Of a stretch of 64,000 bases of DNA, positions 1 to 10,829 are shown in pieces. Position 1 is the first letter of the stretch; the number at the start of each line of letters is the position of its first letter. A model generated the notes under the pieces. The model saw nothing but the letters and a program-made list of their open reading frames with translations, was not told the DNA's origin and ran no database searches. The position numbers and the translations under genes were made by a program. Source of the DNA: Xanthostigma xanthostigma (lineage: Eukaryota; Arthropoda; Insecta; Raphidioptera; Raphidiidae); NCBI GenBank assembly GCA_963575645.1, contig OY754466.1:9030001-9094000 (forward strand). The letters are read 5' to 3'.

Positions 1-153
1 TACTTCTTGCATTCCATCGCGACCAGCTGGTCATCTGACCCAGATCTTTGACAGCCAGAGTCCAGAAAACTCTTTCATAAAGACGCCAATGATCACAACT
101 GTCGAGCGTCTATATTCTACAATCTACAGTATACCTATCAGTTATTGTGAATT

Positions 154-217
154 CATTTAAAATGTTTGACACCTCGAATATGTCGAAACATATTCGAGGT
201 GCCAGACATTTTAAATG
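154..217. repeat. 30-bp-stem hairpin with CGAA loop
   Basis: Two 30-nt arms (154-183 and 188-217) are reverse complements apart from one mismatch and one G-T pair, and enclose a 4-nt CGAA loop. It could be a miniature foldback element or a small-RNA precursor. No host gene is nearby. Confidence 0.7.
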
Positions 218-479
218 GTTCATGTTATTTGTCAGAGAACATTATTTTAGTGTATTGGTTGAAGTTTTTAAGCTATCCAATTAAAAAAACAAACAGTATC
301 TATAAATTTTTACATGTCGTCAAAACGACATCTTTTGGAAAATTTAGAGGGAAAACGCCCCAAAATCAAGAAAAGTCATAGAGGAAATAGGTGTCAGACT
401 AGGCCTAATGAAGCCATATACAAAGTTTGTGGAGAATATGTGTCAGTAAAATTTTTGCCGACGGGCACTCTGACTAATA

Positions 480-867
480 TATCGTCGTTGGTTCTGTAAT
501 AGCTCCTATGTGCATAGTTGGCAGATTTTACGTTTTTTCGATGAAAAGATTCAGGAAACGGAGATCTATACACTAGTAATCCCTCCAAATTAATTTTACA
601 GTAACCAACAAGGGGAAGTAACTCTTATGTGAAAAGTTGTATCAAATAATTCCTCCCATGTGCCAATAAATCCGAAATTAACGTTAAATATTTTTTAAGA
701 AAATATTTCGTCTTAATTAAACATGCATAGTGAAGACAAGTATGAATTAGTAATATACCTCTGAAATTGCTAGTTCTTACCATCCATTGCTGAAATAACC
801 ACTTTTTGGCCTTTCCTGCAAATTTTACTTTTTGCACATAGGAGGTATTACAGAACCAACGACGATA
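480..867. mobile_element. MITE with 34-bp TIRs and TA target duplication (Tc1/mariner type)
   Basis: The ends are near-perfect inverted repeats (480-513 and 834-867, one mismatch), beginning TATCGTCGTTGGTTCTGTAA. Both sides are flanked by TA (478-479, 868-869), the Tc1/mariner-type target duplication. The interior has no long reading frame, so the copy is non-autonomous. Confidence 0.7.
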
Positions 868-1368
868 TAGTCTTTAAAATAAAGAAGAAAAAACAAATTA
901 GTCTTCACCGGGTTAAAAGTCCTCATTTAAGCACCCGTTTTTTAAATGATAAGTGATATTAATAACAAAAAAGACGCAAATGTTCAACAAAGATTAATCA
1001 CGTGTTTATTTATGTAAATAATAGTAATTTATTATTTTAATTATTTGTAATTAATTAATTCGACGGGCGGCAATAGTTAATTATACGCTTGTCAACAAAT
1101 GATTAAAAACGCGCCCGGCCAAAAGTTTAACGGTTTATTAACAAGAACGAAGAATACTCTTAAGATATAATTACACCGACTGAATCTGACCTTGGCCACA
1201 TAATAACGACATGTTTCTGTAAAAATGTTACCTTTAAAACTAACAGAGGCATCGGAATAAACGCCTGTTTATCTATTTCTGTAATAATTAATAACACTCA
1301 CCTGTAGTCCAAGCTTTATCCGCGTACAAAAAGTCTGCTGGACAAAACTACTCAAATTTTATTATTTA
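868..1368. other. AT-rich intergenic stretch, no gene seen
   Basis: I see no coding exon, RNA gene or clear repeat boundary here, only AT-rich sequence with scattered short palindromes. Confidence 0.5.
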
Positions 1369-2060
1369 CTAGCGGTCCCGCCCGGTTTCACCCGAGTGCA
1401 AAAGAACGAATGGGGGGAACATGAGTACGCACATTCATCTTAGTTTACCGAGAAGAATGTTGTGTCAAAATTTCGTGATGATCGGAGTTACCGTTCAAAA
1501 GTTTTTGTCGATAAAAAGCAGTATTTATACTTTTTTTAAGTAATAAATTTCTTTTAAATTAATAATTACTGTAATTAATATAATATAAAAAATATTTAAT
1601 TGAAAACACTGTAGGATAATTATTTTTATATAGGTACCTATAGTTATATCAGTTTTCAAATGAGCTATTAATCAGATTTATTTAATTTTAATTAATCGTA
1701 AATAAAATTAAAATAAATTTAAATGTAAGCCTTAGAAGGGAAAATAAAAAAAAATAAAAATATATTCGCCCAACGTGGGGCTCGAACCCACGACCCTGAT
1801 ATTACCAGTCACTGATAGTGACTGACCTAGCCGGGCTTGTGAATGTACGACCTAATATTGATATATGTAGTTACGGCATTCCACCTGAATAGAATCTATT
1901 TTTGAGATACATTTTGCGACATTTTTCATTGATACTCCGCTCCTATAGGTCGTAGTGTGATAGCCAATAGCCTTCCTCGATCAATGGACTATCCAACAAA
2001 ATTTTTTTTTCAATTTGAACCAGTAGTTCAACCAACCAAACAAACAAACAAACTCTTCAG
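1369..2060 (-). mobile_element. Helitron-like non-autonomous element, interrupted by a tRNA-derived insertion
   Basis: Read on the minus strand, this matches the cleaner copy at 28420-28761. The 3' end (low coordinates) is GC-rich and finishes CTAG next to a host T. The 5' part carries the (GTTT)n-rich head and the conserved block ending near 2060. Homology is broken at about 1510-1900 by an insertion containing a tRNA-Lys-like sequence. The first ~20 bp of the 5' end are missing or diverged. Confidence 0.6.
1767..1836 (-). pseudogene. tRNA-Lys-like pseudogene / SINE head
   Basis: On the minus strand the sequence begins GCCCGGCTAGGTCAGTCA and ends with an intact T-arm (GGGTTCGAGCCCC) and acceptor strand GTTGGGCG. 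These outer parts resemble eukaryotic tRNA-Lys(CTT). The D-arm and anticodon-arm region is scrambled, so it cannot be a working tRNA. A T-rich run follows, as in Pol III terminators. It sits inside a Helitron-like copy, which suggests insertion of a tRNA-derived retroposon. Confidence 0.65.
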
Positions 2061-2810
2061 CTACGTGACCGTACGTCCCGCTTTTAAGCTAAGTGTCCCG
2101 CTGTCCTCAAAATACGTAAAAATGTCCCGCTTTGACAAAACAAACACGTAGCAGCAAGCAAGTCTCAAATTGAACATTTATTCATTTGGAGAAAAGTCCC
2201 TCAGGTATGCAAAAAAAAATTGCAGATAAATTATTGTAAATAATCGATAATTTTCTATAATGTGTATACATTTTACCAGATAGTGTTGAATCCTCTTCGA
2301 GATAATGACAACAAAAATTGAATTAGTGGACCAACGATTTGATGTTTTTTATTATATTATTTGAATTTATTTAAATTCAATAATATTATAAAATTTTAGT
2401 AGTGTTGTCCAGTAGACTTGTATACGGTCAGAGACTATTATTTATTAACATATACATTATTGTATCTTGGTTAGTTTAATATTATACATATAGGTAACAT
2501 TGCTACAGAAACTCATAATAAATCATCTGTTTGCTTATTTACACATAACACAGAAATTCCTACGCTATGTCGTCTGCAATAAATCAATCCGCAACAGGAA
2601 AAAAAATAAAAAAAATATGCATACCAGAGATAAACCGTGATAGACTTGATGAATAAGTTATACCAGCACGCGCAGATTCTCTATAGATCAACCTTACTGC
2701 GAAAAGTATACGGTCGATTATGAAAATTAACCACAAAAAAACAGGCTAAAAGGTTAGAGCTAATAAAAATTGAAAAATATGGGTCAGATATCGGCATAAA
2801 CAAACGCTAA
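2060..2810. other. AT-rich intergenic stretch, no gene seen
   Basis: AT-rich sequence with short inverted runs and no supported gene. Confidence 0.45.
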
Positions 2811-3008
2811 TCAAATAAGAGTTCCGCAAGGCTTAAGGTTTTGACCAGAAATAAAACCGATTACGGGATTGACCGTTCCATCTAAGAATTGCATGACCTT
2901 GGAGTGGTGGGGGAAAAGTTTGAGTCCTTCAATGATTTCTGGGGTTATTCCGTTGGTAGCTTCTCGAACGGTTAGGTATAAGATTAACAACCTCACATCG
3001 TAAAAAAC
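2811..3008 (-). CDS. possible terminal exon of an unidentified gene
   Basis: A minus-strand frame of 65 codons runs from a possible acceptor (TATTTAG before 3008) to TGA at 2811-2813. The peptide has a balanced, protein-like composition (for example REATNGITPEIIEGLKLF and the end GQNLKPCGTLI), unlike the low-complexity shadow frames nearby. I do not recognise the family. No partner exon was found upstream on the minus strand. It could be a real last exon, a gene fragment or a chance frame. Confidence 0.3.
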   Translation of the reverse strand, partial: VFYDVRLLILYLTVREATNGITPEIIEGLKLFPHHSKVMQFLDGTVNPVIGFISGQNLKPCGTLI

Positions 3009-3930
3009 CTAAATAGTTTCGAAAATCAAAAAAGAAAAAACTCAAATAAGGTAAAAGAAAACAATTAAAAAACGTAATTGAAGAAGCAAGGTCAGTAAAA
3101 GGGACGGTTAGAAACATCTAGGTTAATTTGATTGATTGTAGATTATAGACGCTCAACAACTGAGGCCATGGTCTACAGTCTACACAACGGCCAAACTCAA
3201 GTACAAACTTTGTTTAGGGATGATTCTAGTCAGCATAAAAAATTGCTCAGACCTGCTTCTGTTCACGTAACTTGTTCCTTATGATCAGCATCAGGGTGGC
3301 AAGACTGGCAAAAAATATTTTTTTAGAGATCCCGTGACACGACTAAACAAGTGAATCACATCACTCAACAGAAGTATTTATTAATTACAAATCTAACAAA
3401 ATCAGTTTTGTTTTAATTTAGTGGTTTTCAAATTTCTTCCTCGCTTCCTGTTCCACGATATCGCGAAATGTTGATAATATTTTTCTTCCATTAATTACGA
3501 AGGTAGAGGGGGACGTCAAGAATCCTTTTTGTTAGCGAATTCAAATTAATATTGCTCTGTTGGTGGGTCCCCACTCCTTTATCTAGGATGTAACAGCAAA
3601 GGGGTTTCGGATCGCTGTTGAATTGTTTTCGTGTTGCCTAAGAAAATATGACATAATATATTTCAGTTTTATCCCCCCGCGCCCTGTTTCAGTCCCTATA
3701 CTCTCTGGTACTTATCCGTGACTTCGTATAAGTATAAATAAGCGAGTTGCATGATTATAAATTTTTGGGGAAAGTTACTTTATAAACGTGAATAAGATAC
3801 CTGGTAGGCTAACGTATTATTTAAATATCTCTAATCATCTAAGCTACAATTTTTTGTACGTGTTTAATATTTGAATATTTTAATCAAATGACATTGAGTT
3901 ATGAGACAGCATATTATTATAAGAATATAG
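3009..3930. other. intergenic stretch, no gene seen
   Basis: No coding exon or bounded repeat was recognised. Confidence 0.45.
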
Positions 3931-4858
3931 GTGGCCAAAAAACATCAGTGTTTAAAAAAAAACTCATTGAAAATAGAAACCTAAAACAATGGTAGAAGGT
4001 ATTTAATAATACTTGCAGGGTCCGCTCATTAAACAGTTTTTAATTGCAGAATTATGCGGTTGGCAGAGGTTTAACAATTTAACGATTGAACAATTTAACA
4101 ATTCCAGGAGCAACTGTACTTTGTAGTCATTCATACAATTATACAGTTCTATTAAATTGTGAAAAATAACTCTAATAATTTAGAGTGATGATGATCCTGT
4201 TTAAATATTAGAAGATTAAAGGATGAAATCTGGTGGCATAGGATCAATGATCTTTGCAAATATTGAAGGTTTTTTTATTGCATTTTACCTATTGTCTGTC
4301 GTTTCGGAAATCTTTATGCCATCTTCGGAAGTTCGGAGAATCAATGCTGTCTGTTTTCTCAGTATTGTTGTTATGTAAAAAATATATTAAAATAGAAAAT
4401 GTCATCAACGGGTATTAAAATTACTATTTTTCAAGTCGTTTTTTCAAGAAAAATAGTAATTTTAATTAAAGTTTATCAAATTCTGAGGTCGGTCACTATA
4501 GAAATATGTTATATCATTATCAAGTATTCACAGAAACTGTTCGAAGTTGTTGTTGTTCCCGTTTCGTTGGACACACACATGCTCCTGTACATGCTTGTAG
4601 TATAAGGGCCTTCTGCGAATTATTTGGGATGCAATTCCGATTCGTGCTATTATTTCTTCGCGTGTATCAACCGGGCTTTTGAATTAATTAAATAAAACTT
4701 AAAAAATTTAATTAATATTATCTGTCAGCGCCAGAACCTATACTGTATACAATTTGGAGACACATTTTTTATACTCAGCGCGATTTTCTCTTCTATGATA
4801 TGAACATATTTTATATATGATTATAAAAAACTATATGAAGCAAATGTTTTTTGGCCAC
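3931..4858. mobile_element. candidate MITE with 15-bp TIRs
   Basis: GTGGCCAAAAAACAT at 3931 is repeated inverted at the right end (ending 4858). No convincing target-site duplication could be fixed. The interior is non-coding and contains a second hairpin at about 4413-4466 (arms ATTAAAATTACTATTTTTC). Confidence 0.4.
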
Positions 4859-5504
4859 TCGATATACAGGTTGAAATTTTCTCGCCAAAATTTACAAAAA
4901 CTACATATATTGAAATACTAGTGGGAGTTAATTTTTGCAACATCTTTTATGTTTTCATGATTTATCAACTGGAGATAAAATATGAGATTTTATAAAAGCT
5001 AAAAAATCGGAGATAAAATATGAGGTTTTAAAAAAGTTAAAAAACCACAATTTTTTATAAACAGAGTCGAGATTGAGCTCAAACAGGTTCATTAGTTACA
5101 ACCAGAGCCGGATTTAGAGTGATTTGACGCAATCGAGTCTCGCTGTCATAAAAACCCCAGGTGTTAACGACTTTTTGAATTATACAGAGAAAATCATTTT
5201 CAAGAGATAAGAGAAAATGCTAGCTGAATGCAATTAAAGCTAACTATACGTAAAAGTAGAAAGCAGGCTAATCAAAACGCTAGACAGTATTTTTTTTATT
5301 TTATACTAGTTGTCGGGGACTCGAACACCGAAATTTTTCTTTATATTAAATTGCGATTATGTTTTGCATTTTGTCCCATTTCATTCAGATGTCAAACTCT
5401 ACGAGTTCCCAAAGTTCAAAACTTCTGCACTTATTGGGATCGGAATGTATCTATCGATTGGAGTATATAAGTTTAAATCTTTGATTATTGTTTTTTCAAT
5501 ATTT

Positions 5505-5690
5505 TGATATTAATTAATAATTTTGAAAGAATTTTATAAAAAGCGAATTAGAAATTAAATATTAATTATTTTTTATATTTTTTAGATCAGTTCTGAAGAA
5601 GGACCAAATCCGGATCGAAACGTTAATGTATTAATTATATATTTTGTTAATATATTATTGTCTGAAAAATTGGTCGATAATTTTATTTAT
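5505..5690 (+). repeat. Penelope-like repeat fragment with hammerhead-like core
   Basis: Positions 5593-5620 read CTGAAGA, a potential stem II, then GAAA, the conserved core layout of hammerhead ribozymes. The following block (to about 5690) recurs at 7586-7680 and 61002-61110. Penelope-like retroelements are known to carry hammerhead motifs in their terminal repeats. Assignment to that class is inference. In this copy stem II is slightly imperfect. Confidence 0.5.
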
Positions 5691-5988
5691 TCAACACGCG
5701 TGAGTAATATGTAATTTCGGGGCCCTGCTAAACGTGGGAGAAATAATATATTACTTCACTATAGTGTAATAATGAATTTTCTGGCGTGGGAGAAATCATA
5801 TATTACTTCACTAGTGTAATAATGAATTTTCTGGACCAATAGAAACTCAGTAGCAAGCCCAAGCGCTAAATAATGAAAAAAACTGCAAGTAGCTTCTGGA
5901 CCAATAGGAACGTGGTAGGCGGTATTGTATACTTATATGAAAACAGCATCGCAATTCAGCGAAATCATGGCAATCTTGTGTATACACT

Positions 5989-6808
5989 AGACGTGTGTCG
6001 ATCGATCATTTCTTGCGACCCGGGTCGATCGCGACCCACAGGTTAAGTGATCGTATCACAATGTTTCGATCGTTTGATCGATCAGCTTGTACCTATTAGA
6101 CGTGTGTCGATCGAACATTTCCTGCGACCTAGGTCGATCGCAACCTACAGGTCCTAACCTGTAGGTTGCGATACTATCCCCTAGGATAGTATCACAATGA
6201 TTCGATCGTTCGATCGGCTGTCTGAGTACCTATTTCATTTCTATACGAGTTACCATTGACCTGTTGATGTAATTTTCTGCGCTAGCTTGTTTGTACGAAA
6301 GAAAAACTTACCATTGAACAGAACAATAGGCTTTTATTTAACTCGACTCAAATTACTTATATAAAATAGATAATGAGATACGATAAATTAACACCAAGTA
6401 GGTATTTTAAGATTAAATTAATGTTTATATCTATTTTATGACACTATAGGTTATGATTAAGAAATAAAACTTGAGAATTTTTTTCGGGTTTTAAAGAACT
6501 TCTTTTTGCACTTATTGTCATTCCAGCTTTGGAAAAAAATCGTTCGCATGGTACAGATGTAGCATTCATTCAAGTGATTGTTGTATGTTATTATGACTCA
6601 CGAGTCACGACTCTACCATAGAAATTCATCATTCAATCACTCGGTCACGCTCTGTCATCTATTCCTTGTGGCTCTTTGGTTGCTATTGAGCTGACGATCG
6701 ACTCGAGACCGAACGATTGGATCTTGTGAGATTCAGTGATTCAATCACTCAGTCACGGGTGGTGATCGAATCAAAACGATTCGATCAATCGCGATCGACA
6801 CACGTCTA
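5989..6808 (-). mobile_element. hAT-superfamily element, 820 bp, 8-bp TSD GTATACAC
   Basis: The ends are inverted repeats starting TAGACGTGTGTCGATCG. The 8-bp duplication GTATACAC is exact on both sides (5981-5988, 6809-6816), as expected for hAT. The interior keeps a decayed transposase C-terminus on the minus strand (6444-6569). It is also rich in CGATCG-type palindromes, including two tandem copies of the terminal region (about 5989-6095 and 6098-6215). Confidence 0.85.
6444..6569 (-). pseudogene. hAT transposase C-terminal remnant
   Basis: The minus strand reads ATSVPCERFFSKAG, then KRSSLKP, then FLNHNL and a TAG stop. This is the conserved C-terminal dimerisation-domain signature of hAT transposases. 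An in-frame TGA lies just upstream, so only a short piece survives. Its position inside a bounded hAT element suggests the element descends from an autonomous copy by internal loss. Confidence 0.85.
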
Positions 6809-7518
6809 GTATACACTGACGGTGGTACGTCAATCAATGAAGTGATTTATTATTTTTCCCTCTTTTATCAGGGCCCCGATTACATATTACTCCTGCTAGT
6901 TGAATAAAGTATTATGTGCGACTATTGATCGAAGGAGAATATTCCACTCGCGTGTGTTTTACCGCACTCGCTGCGCTCGTGCGGCAAATTTCACGCTCAT
7001 GGAATCTTCTCCTTCTCTCACTAGTCGCACAATATACTATTATTGAAGTATATATATGTTTAATTTGTCTTTTAGCAAAAATTCAGCTCCCGTACAGGTC
7101 CTCGACTACTGACATAAAATAAATAAAAAATACTGTTTCACGTTTAGATTTGCTTTTTTCTTCTTTTACGTAGTCGAGTTTTAATTTTTTTTAATCGGTA
7201 CTAGTGGTCGCCAAGTGATCGAAATTCGAACGCAATTGTATAAATTTTTAAGTTTGAATGTTATTGAGGCTCTTATATGGATTTCTCCTGAATCGATTTA
7301 ACCTGTGCTAATGTGTAGAATTATCGTTATGAAACATTCCCCTTCATTAAAACGAAGAGAGCTATGTATGTTTCAACACGATGTGTGCGAATTAACACAG
7401 TCAAATCGGTACCAGGCTCTTTTTCCTTCCCGTATTTATATATGCTTTATATTTAGTTTAATAGTTTCATAATGCGCACTTCATCTTATTTAAACATAAA
7501 TTGTATTTTTCATTAATT

Positions 7519-7674
7519 AAAATTATCGACCAATTTTTCAGACAATATATTAACAAAATATATAATTAATACGTTTAGATCAATTCTGAAGAAGATCCAA
7601 ATCCGGATCGAAACGTTAATGTATTAATTATATATTTTGTTAATATATTGTCTGAAAAATTGGTCGATAATTTT
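7519..7674. repeat. 54-bp-arm inverted repeat enclosing a hammerhead-like core
   Basis: Arms 7519-7572 and 7621-7674 are exact reverse complements. The 48-nt loop holds CTGAAGA, a GATCC/GGATC stem, then GAAA (7586-7613), the hammerhead core layout. Downstream sequence to about 7720 recurs near 17330-17372, 58880-58900 and 61110-61145. This looks like the terminus of a Penelope-like element. Confidence 0.6.
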
Positions 7675-7719
7675 ATTTATTGAAGAGTTCTAATCAGACG
7701 TTAATCAAAGATTTGATAA

Positions 7720-8205
7720 ATTGTATTTATTTTTTCAACAACCTTAGCTTGAGTTAAATCGGGTAACTAATGAAATCAAGTTGCGATTGCCGATTTTGCA
7801 CAACAGCCTGTACATACACAACCGGAAATGTATTTTGTTTGGACAAGCCAATCTTAACAAAAAAATTAACACCGTAAAACTGTTTCTATATTAAATATTT
7901 TTTCACAACAGATCGCAGAAACCAATAATAAATATAGCGTCCGCCAACATTATCTTACAACAGGGTTGGACTGGCACATGTTAAGAACAAAATTGATGAA
8001 AATGATACTGTCACATCATAATAATAAGGATAAATTCTTTAAGTTCAACTGAAAAATTCAATGTTTTGTACGCGGGATCGCAAACAAGACTGATCGACGC
8101 CTGGTCCGTTTCTCGACTTTATGTCATTACAGACGCCATTCGCACCATTACAATTTTTTTTCTACCACACTTCCCGTTATTTTCTACAATTTTTAAACTT
8201 CAACA
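7720..8205. other. intergenic stretch, no gene seen
   Basis: No supported feature beyond the end of the Penelope-like repeat. Confidence 0.4.
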
Positions 8206-8209
8206 TATT

Positions 8210-8517
8210 TAATAGCAATGAACGAATGAAGGAATTTTTAGAAAATTAGGATAAGGTAGGCAAATTTTGAGCATAGGAGTTTGACAAGTAATCGGCCATG
8301 GCCTTGAATAAGGAACCATCTCGATATTTATTTGGAATTGTTGAAGGAAACCATGGAAAACCTCAACAAGATGGCCGGTACAGGATTTACCGTTACTCGG
8401 CGAGAGGCAGTGGGAAAAAGTCCCTGCCACATCTGCCCCCGCCGGGATTCGAACCCGGTACCTCCCGAATGCGAGTCTAGTGCTTTCACCGCTACGCCAC
8501 CCCGCTCGGCCGATTGG
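8210..8517 (-). mobile_element. tRNA-derived SINE
   Basis: On the minus strand the head (from about 8515) carries a tRNA-like A box (TGGCGTAGCGG) and B box (GGTTCGAATCC), followed by a non-tRNA body. This is the architecture of a Pol III-transcribed SINE. The 3' boundary is not clear. A 189-codon minus-strand frame crosses it, but that frame contains the SINE and is probably spurious. Confidence 0.65.
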
Positions 8518-9109
8518 TAAAAAATACTTATTGAGAACGGCAATATGGGCGGTAATACGACTGCACTCTGGAGTATAGTTGAGCAGGTTATTCAACTTAT
8601 AATCTCGAAGACATCCAAAGCGTTCTAATGGCATGGTTTGTATATTGTCTTTTTGTAAACGGAAGATTTGCCGACATGGTGACGTCATCAGGTACAAATA
8701 CTTCGGTACATGGACGTAACGGATTAAAGATTCATTAATAAAACCCTCAGCGTTTGTTCTGTTTTTATTGTTTTTCATTGTGCTCTCATTAAGATGACCC
8801 GTTCATTCAGATTGTAAAAAGTAATCTCGGTAAATTTCAAACTGTGGTCGCAAAAATATGTACGTTTAAAATTTTAAGCTTATCTAAAGGCCGCTGCACA
8901 CAGAAACGCTGCTAGGAGGTCTGCTAGCCGGTAGGCTGGGTACGAAGCTGGAAATGACGTCATTGCGGGCTGGCCTAATAGCTCACAAGATAGGTTTTAA
9001 AATTAGAACAGCTAGGGGCTATTTTCCCTGCTAGATTTAACAAAACAGTTATAATTCAGCCATTTTGTAAGAAATATTTACAAATTATATACAGAAACCT
9101 TCCTCGTTT

Positions 9110-9212
9110 ATCGCTCTTTCTATTAGTGAAAACAGTATGAAAATCCGTTCGGTAGTTTTTGAGCTTATCGCGTTCAGACAGACAGACGTGGCTGGGGGAC
9201 TTTGTTTTAAAT
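9110..9212 (+). repeat. 3' tail of an insect retroposon-like repeat
   Basis: The block containing ATCCGTTCGGTAGTTTTTGA, then a CAGACAGACAGACG run and GGGGGACTTTGTTTTA, is a common dispersed 3' tail in insect genomes. A related version lies near 59930-59960. I cannot name the parent family with certainty. Confidence 0.35.
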
Positions 9213-9213
9213 A

Positions 9214-9360
9214 TATATGTTACGGTTAATACAAGAAAGTAGTTTATTCGCGAATTAACCGGCTAATACCCGAATTAACAAACGTCAAGGATTGGTTAAT
9301 TCGGGTATTAGCCGGTTAATTCGCGAATTAACTACTTTCTTGTATTAACCGTAACATATA
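9214..9360. repeat. 66-bp-arm inverted repeat
   Basis: Arms 9214-9279 and 9295-9360 pair with one mismatch around a 15-nt loop. Each arm includes the smaller palindrome TTAATTCGCGAATTAA or a near version. Confidence 0.85.
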
Positions 9361-10465
9361 GATAAGAAAATAAAAAATACTTAGTACGCTAATGACATTG
9401 TCAGAAATATTGTTGGTACCTTCATAATATATTATCTTTTAGTTAAGACCGTTTTTTTTAATCTCATATTTTACAACAAATGCTTAACAATAATTGGTTA
9501 CGGAAATGAATTCATTAACAACTTAAAAAACCGTTTTCAAACTACAAGATGTTCGAAAATAAACAACAAAACTTAGGTATATGAAACTTTAATATACATT
9601 ATTACCTAATTACTAATACTACAAATTACAAATTAAAAACAAAAAAAATGTGAGCCGTCGCGGGACGCCTGGCAGATGTGAAATATAATTTAATCTACCA
9701 AGAGAGTAGATTTTACATTTACTGGCGCTTCAAACACACCAAATATACGCGTGCTTAATGCATAGATGAATGCACACTTTAATTATAATAGTAAACAACA
9801 CTGTATACCCTGTGGAGTATACACTATAGGTACATAGAGCGTGGCGACACGTCGCCACGCCAGAAATCTGTTTTACGTGCGGCTATAGATGTTTCACATC
9901 AAAAATTACATTCTTAAATATAGTTAGATTTAAAGCTGAAAATCGTTTCAGAAACCTAACGTACTGTATATCTCTACCATTTTACTATTCCAACACCCCG
10001 CAGTGCAGTGGGGAATGGTACTAATTTAGATCAAAATTTACTTTTTAAATTTTTACAATATTTTTTCGTTTTGAGGTACCTCGAATCAAAAAAACATATT
10101 TTTGGAAAAATTCTGTGAGCAAGATATAGGATAAACGAATGAGCGGATTGAAACCAAATTTTTATATGCAAATATGAAGAGCGTTATTAACTTATTATTT
10201 TTTGGGGAAATCTGTACATGCGCAGAAGAGATATATATGCTATAACGTTGTTTGTTTTAATATGATAATGGTATAATTTTCATAACTATTTATTATTCCA
10301 TTTATTTCTATATAAACTTTCGAAACTAAAATAAATCTGTTGTTCTTTTATTCAGTAGATCTGTTAGGTTTGTAGATAATTTTTAGATGACGTGATATTA
10401 TATAGCAAATATCACAATATTAAATACTAGCCGTTACCCGCGTTACTTTTATTTTCTATATGTCA
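9361..10465. other. AT-rich intergenic stretch, no gene seen
   Basis: No coding exon was recognised. The stretch about 10060-10260 resembles dispersed repeat sequence (compare 53450-53760), but its boundaries are unclear. Confidence 0.4.
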
Positions 10466-10829
10466 AGATGAAAATGACAAAGAAATCCTTTCCAAAAATG
10501 TTTATTTTCACATTAATTAATTTAAGCGCTTTCGGACAATTATTAGTCCATCTTCAGAATTTTTTTTTTTTAATAAAAATCATTAAAATTATCATAACTT
10601 AAAAACTATCACTAAAAAGGAATTAAAGACTGGCTGCCCATAACGAATTCGTTATGGGCAGCCAGTCTTTAATTCCTTTTTAGTGATAGTTTTTAAGTTA
10701 TGATAATTTTAATGATTTTTATTAAAAAAAAAAAATTCTGAAGATGGACTAATAATTGTCCGAAAGCGCTTAAATTAATTAATGTGAAAATAAACATTTT
10801 TGGAAAGGATTTCTTTGTCATTTTCATCT
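10466..10829. repeat. perfect 364-bp palindrome with no spacer and two hammerhead-like cores
   Basis: The two 182-bp arms are exact reverse complements meeting at an EcoRI-like centre (GAATTC, 10645-10650). Each arm carries CTGAAGA, a GGAC/GTCC stem, then GAAA, in divergent orientation (about 10524-10557 minus, 10738-10771 plus). Perfect identity implies recent formation or active homogenisation. Confidence 0.9.

Larger units (their letters stand above)
5690..6908. mobile_element. outer TIR element carrying a nested hAT element
   Basis: Imperfect inverted ends: TTTATTCAAC plus GAGTAATATGTAAT plus CGGGGCCCTG on the left (5690-5728), and their reverse complement at 6869-6908. Just inside the left end is a tandem duplication of about 54 bp (5730-5783, 5784-5835). 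The hAT element at 5989-6808 is inserted within it. Confidence 0.5.

Noticed and set aside
1767-1836. Functional tRNA-Lys gene
   Set aside because: The D-arm/anticodon-arm region is rearranged and no valid anticodon loop is present.
8209-8778. 189-codon minus-strand frame
   Set aside because: Its middle and C-terminal parts are translated through a tRNA-derived SINE. The N-terminal ~85 residues show no recognised domain, so a real gene is unlikely.
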